A stretch of 19,628 bases of DNA, taken from contig OUQQ01000382.1 in assembly GCA_900404475.1 (NCBI GenBank), forward strand, positions 4,669-24,296, in the 5' to 3' direction. The position numbers and the translations under genes are program-made. Below the pieces are notes generated by a model, which saw only the letters and a program-made list of their open reading frames with translations, searched no databases and was not told the origin of the DNA. Source of the stretch: Spongospora subterranea. Taxonomy: Eukaryota; Endomyxa; Phytomyxea; Plasmodiophorida; Plasmodiophoridae. Positions 18,681 to 19,628 of this stretch are shown in pieces (position 1 is the first letter of the stretch; every line of letters starts with the position of its first letter).

Positions 18681-19628
18681 TTAGCACAGTTGGCCTTTTA
18701 CGATTTTAATTAACGAATCATCATTAAAAACCGAATTTGTTCATTACGGCAACCTTAGGTATCTGTGTCATCCTTGATTCGAGCATCAAACCGCGCTTTT
18801 GTTCTACTGCAGAATTCGACTGGATCGTAGACTCTTGAAAACCCTGAATATCCGCACTGTCCTGTTAAAAATATATCAAAACTCATCAAAAGGCTACTTG
18901 AAATTTGAAATGTCGACAGACTCGTGTCTCAGTTATACCAATACATTTTGTCAAAAATATATACAAGGGACAGTTCTGCTGAGCGCATCAAACATTGCAA
19001 TTAAAAACTCAAAACCCGTTTAGTACAATAGCAGTTAAGATTTAGGATGCTGCCCTGTTACTGTCCAAAAACAAGTGAAGATACGTTCATCAAAGGGGCG
19101 CAGACAATGTTAAAAATGCCTATGGAAGAAAGAATTATCTACTAACATGGTCTGTTCTTCAATTTTCCGGGTGCGTGTGGGAACAAATCGTTGCCAAAGG
19201 ACGCTCTTTTGGGCAACGTTCAAAGATGTGTTTAACGTGAACCTCAACACAGAGCCAGTAAAGCGTTAATGTAGACATTTTTCGTGAACGGAGGCTTGAA
19301 AGTCACTGCGGCGCTTCTTGGATGCTGGGTCATTCTCTAAGCTGTCCAATGTCGAGTAAATGATGCCGCACCTGATTACAACGCGTTGCGTTTTCAGCAC
19401 TGAGGAACAGTGACTCGATGATTCACCAAAAAACACTACAGCATTTAAAATATCTCTCATGATAGGTTTCAAAATGCATTGCTGAAAAATTTACTACTAT
19501 ATACTTTCCGTTTTCCAAACAAATACGGTTTTGTAGAACCAACGAGGTTTTTCATTCCTTAAATGCTGTAAATTCTCTATGATGCGAGCCAATATAACAT
19601 GTTACATGAGCCCCAATTGATGACATGG
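18681..19628. other. Downstream intergenic DNA, no gene seen
   Basis: An ATTAAA hexamer at 18723-18728, 43 nt after the lipase stop, may act as its poly(A) signal. Beyond that I see only short ORFs without recognisable domains, including a 68-codon minus-strand ORF at 19266-19472. The region is AT-richer than the genes. Confidence 0.5.

Noticed and set aside
1..19628. tRNA, rRNA, CRISPR arrays and bacterial operon signals
   Set aside because: None was seen on either strand; the exon-intron structure shows eukaryotic nuclear DNA.

Overview
The window is nuclear DNA from a eukaryote with a compact genome. Every confidently read gene has GT-AG introns, mostly about 50-230 bp, with exons in changing frames. 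Stop codons follow the standard code and AATAAA signals are present. I see no prokaryotic operons, rRNA, tRNA or CRISPR. Gene content (radial spoke protein RSPH3, the cilium-linked cyclophilin PPIL6, a candidate UPF0739/C1orf74 homologue) points to an animal or close relative that builds motile cilia or flagella. That argues against nematodes. The species cannot be named from the sequence.

Layout. Bases 1-3.1 kb are repeat-rich. They hold a large foldback inverted repeat (arms 387-927 and 1007-1556) whose arms both encode the same Cys-rich peptide, and a decayed hAT-type transposase with a BED zinc finger (2148-2775). From 3.28 to 4.02 kb lies a probable small multi-exon membrane protein gene (+), family unknown. 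From 4.2 to 9.5 kb the genes are tightly packed: CIAO2B (-) and CLP1 (+) head to head, CLP1 and RSPH3 (-) tail to tail, RSPH3 and ANAPC11 (+) head to head. A probable UPF0739 gene (+) follows at 9.7-10.7 kb. Bases 11.36-13.46 kb carry an unrecognised gene of at least 14 small exons (-), whose 5' end is not found. PPIL6 (+, 14.07-15.47 kb, seven exons including a 17-nt microexon) and a membrane-anchored class-3 lipase (+, 15.84-18.68 kb, eight exons) complete the genic part. The last 0.95 kb shows no supported gene.

Functional themes. CIAO2B (cytosolic Fe-S targeting), CLP1 (RNA 5'-kinase, tRNA splicing and mRNA 3' processing) and ANAPC11 (catalytic RING of the anaphase-promoting complex) are housekeeping genes. 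RSPH3 and PPIL6 are ciliary. The head-to-head pairs CIAO2B/CLP1 and RSPH3/ANAPC11 probably share bidirectional promoters. Most gene models here were rebuilt by eye from splice-site and phase agreement, so exon ends in the three unfamiliar genes are provisional.
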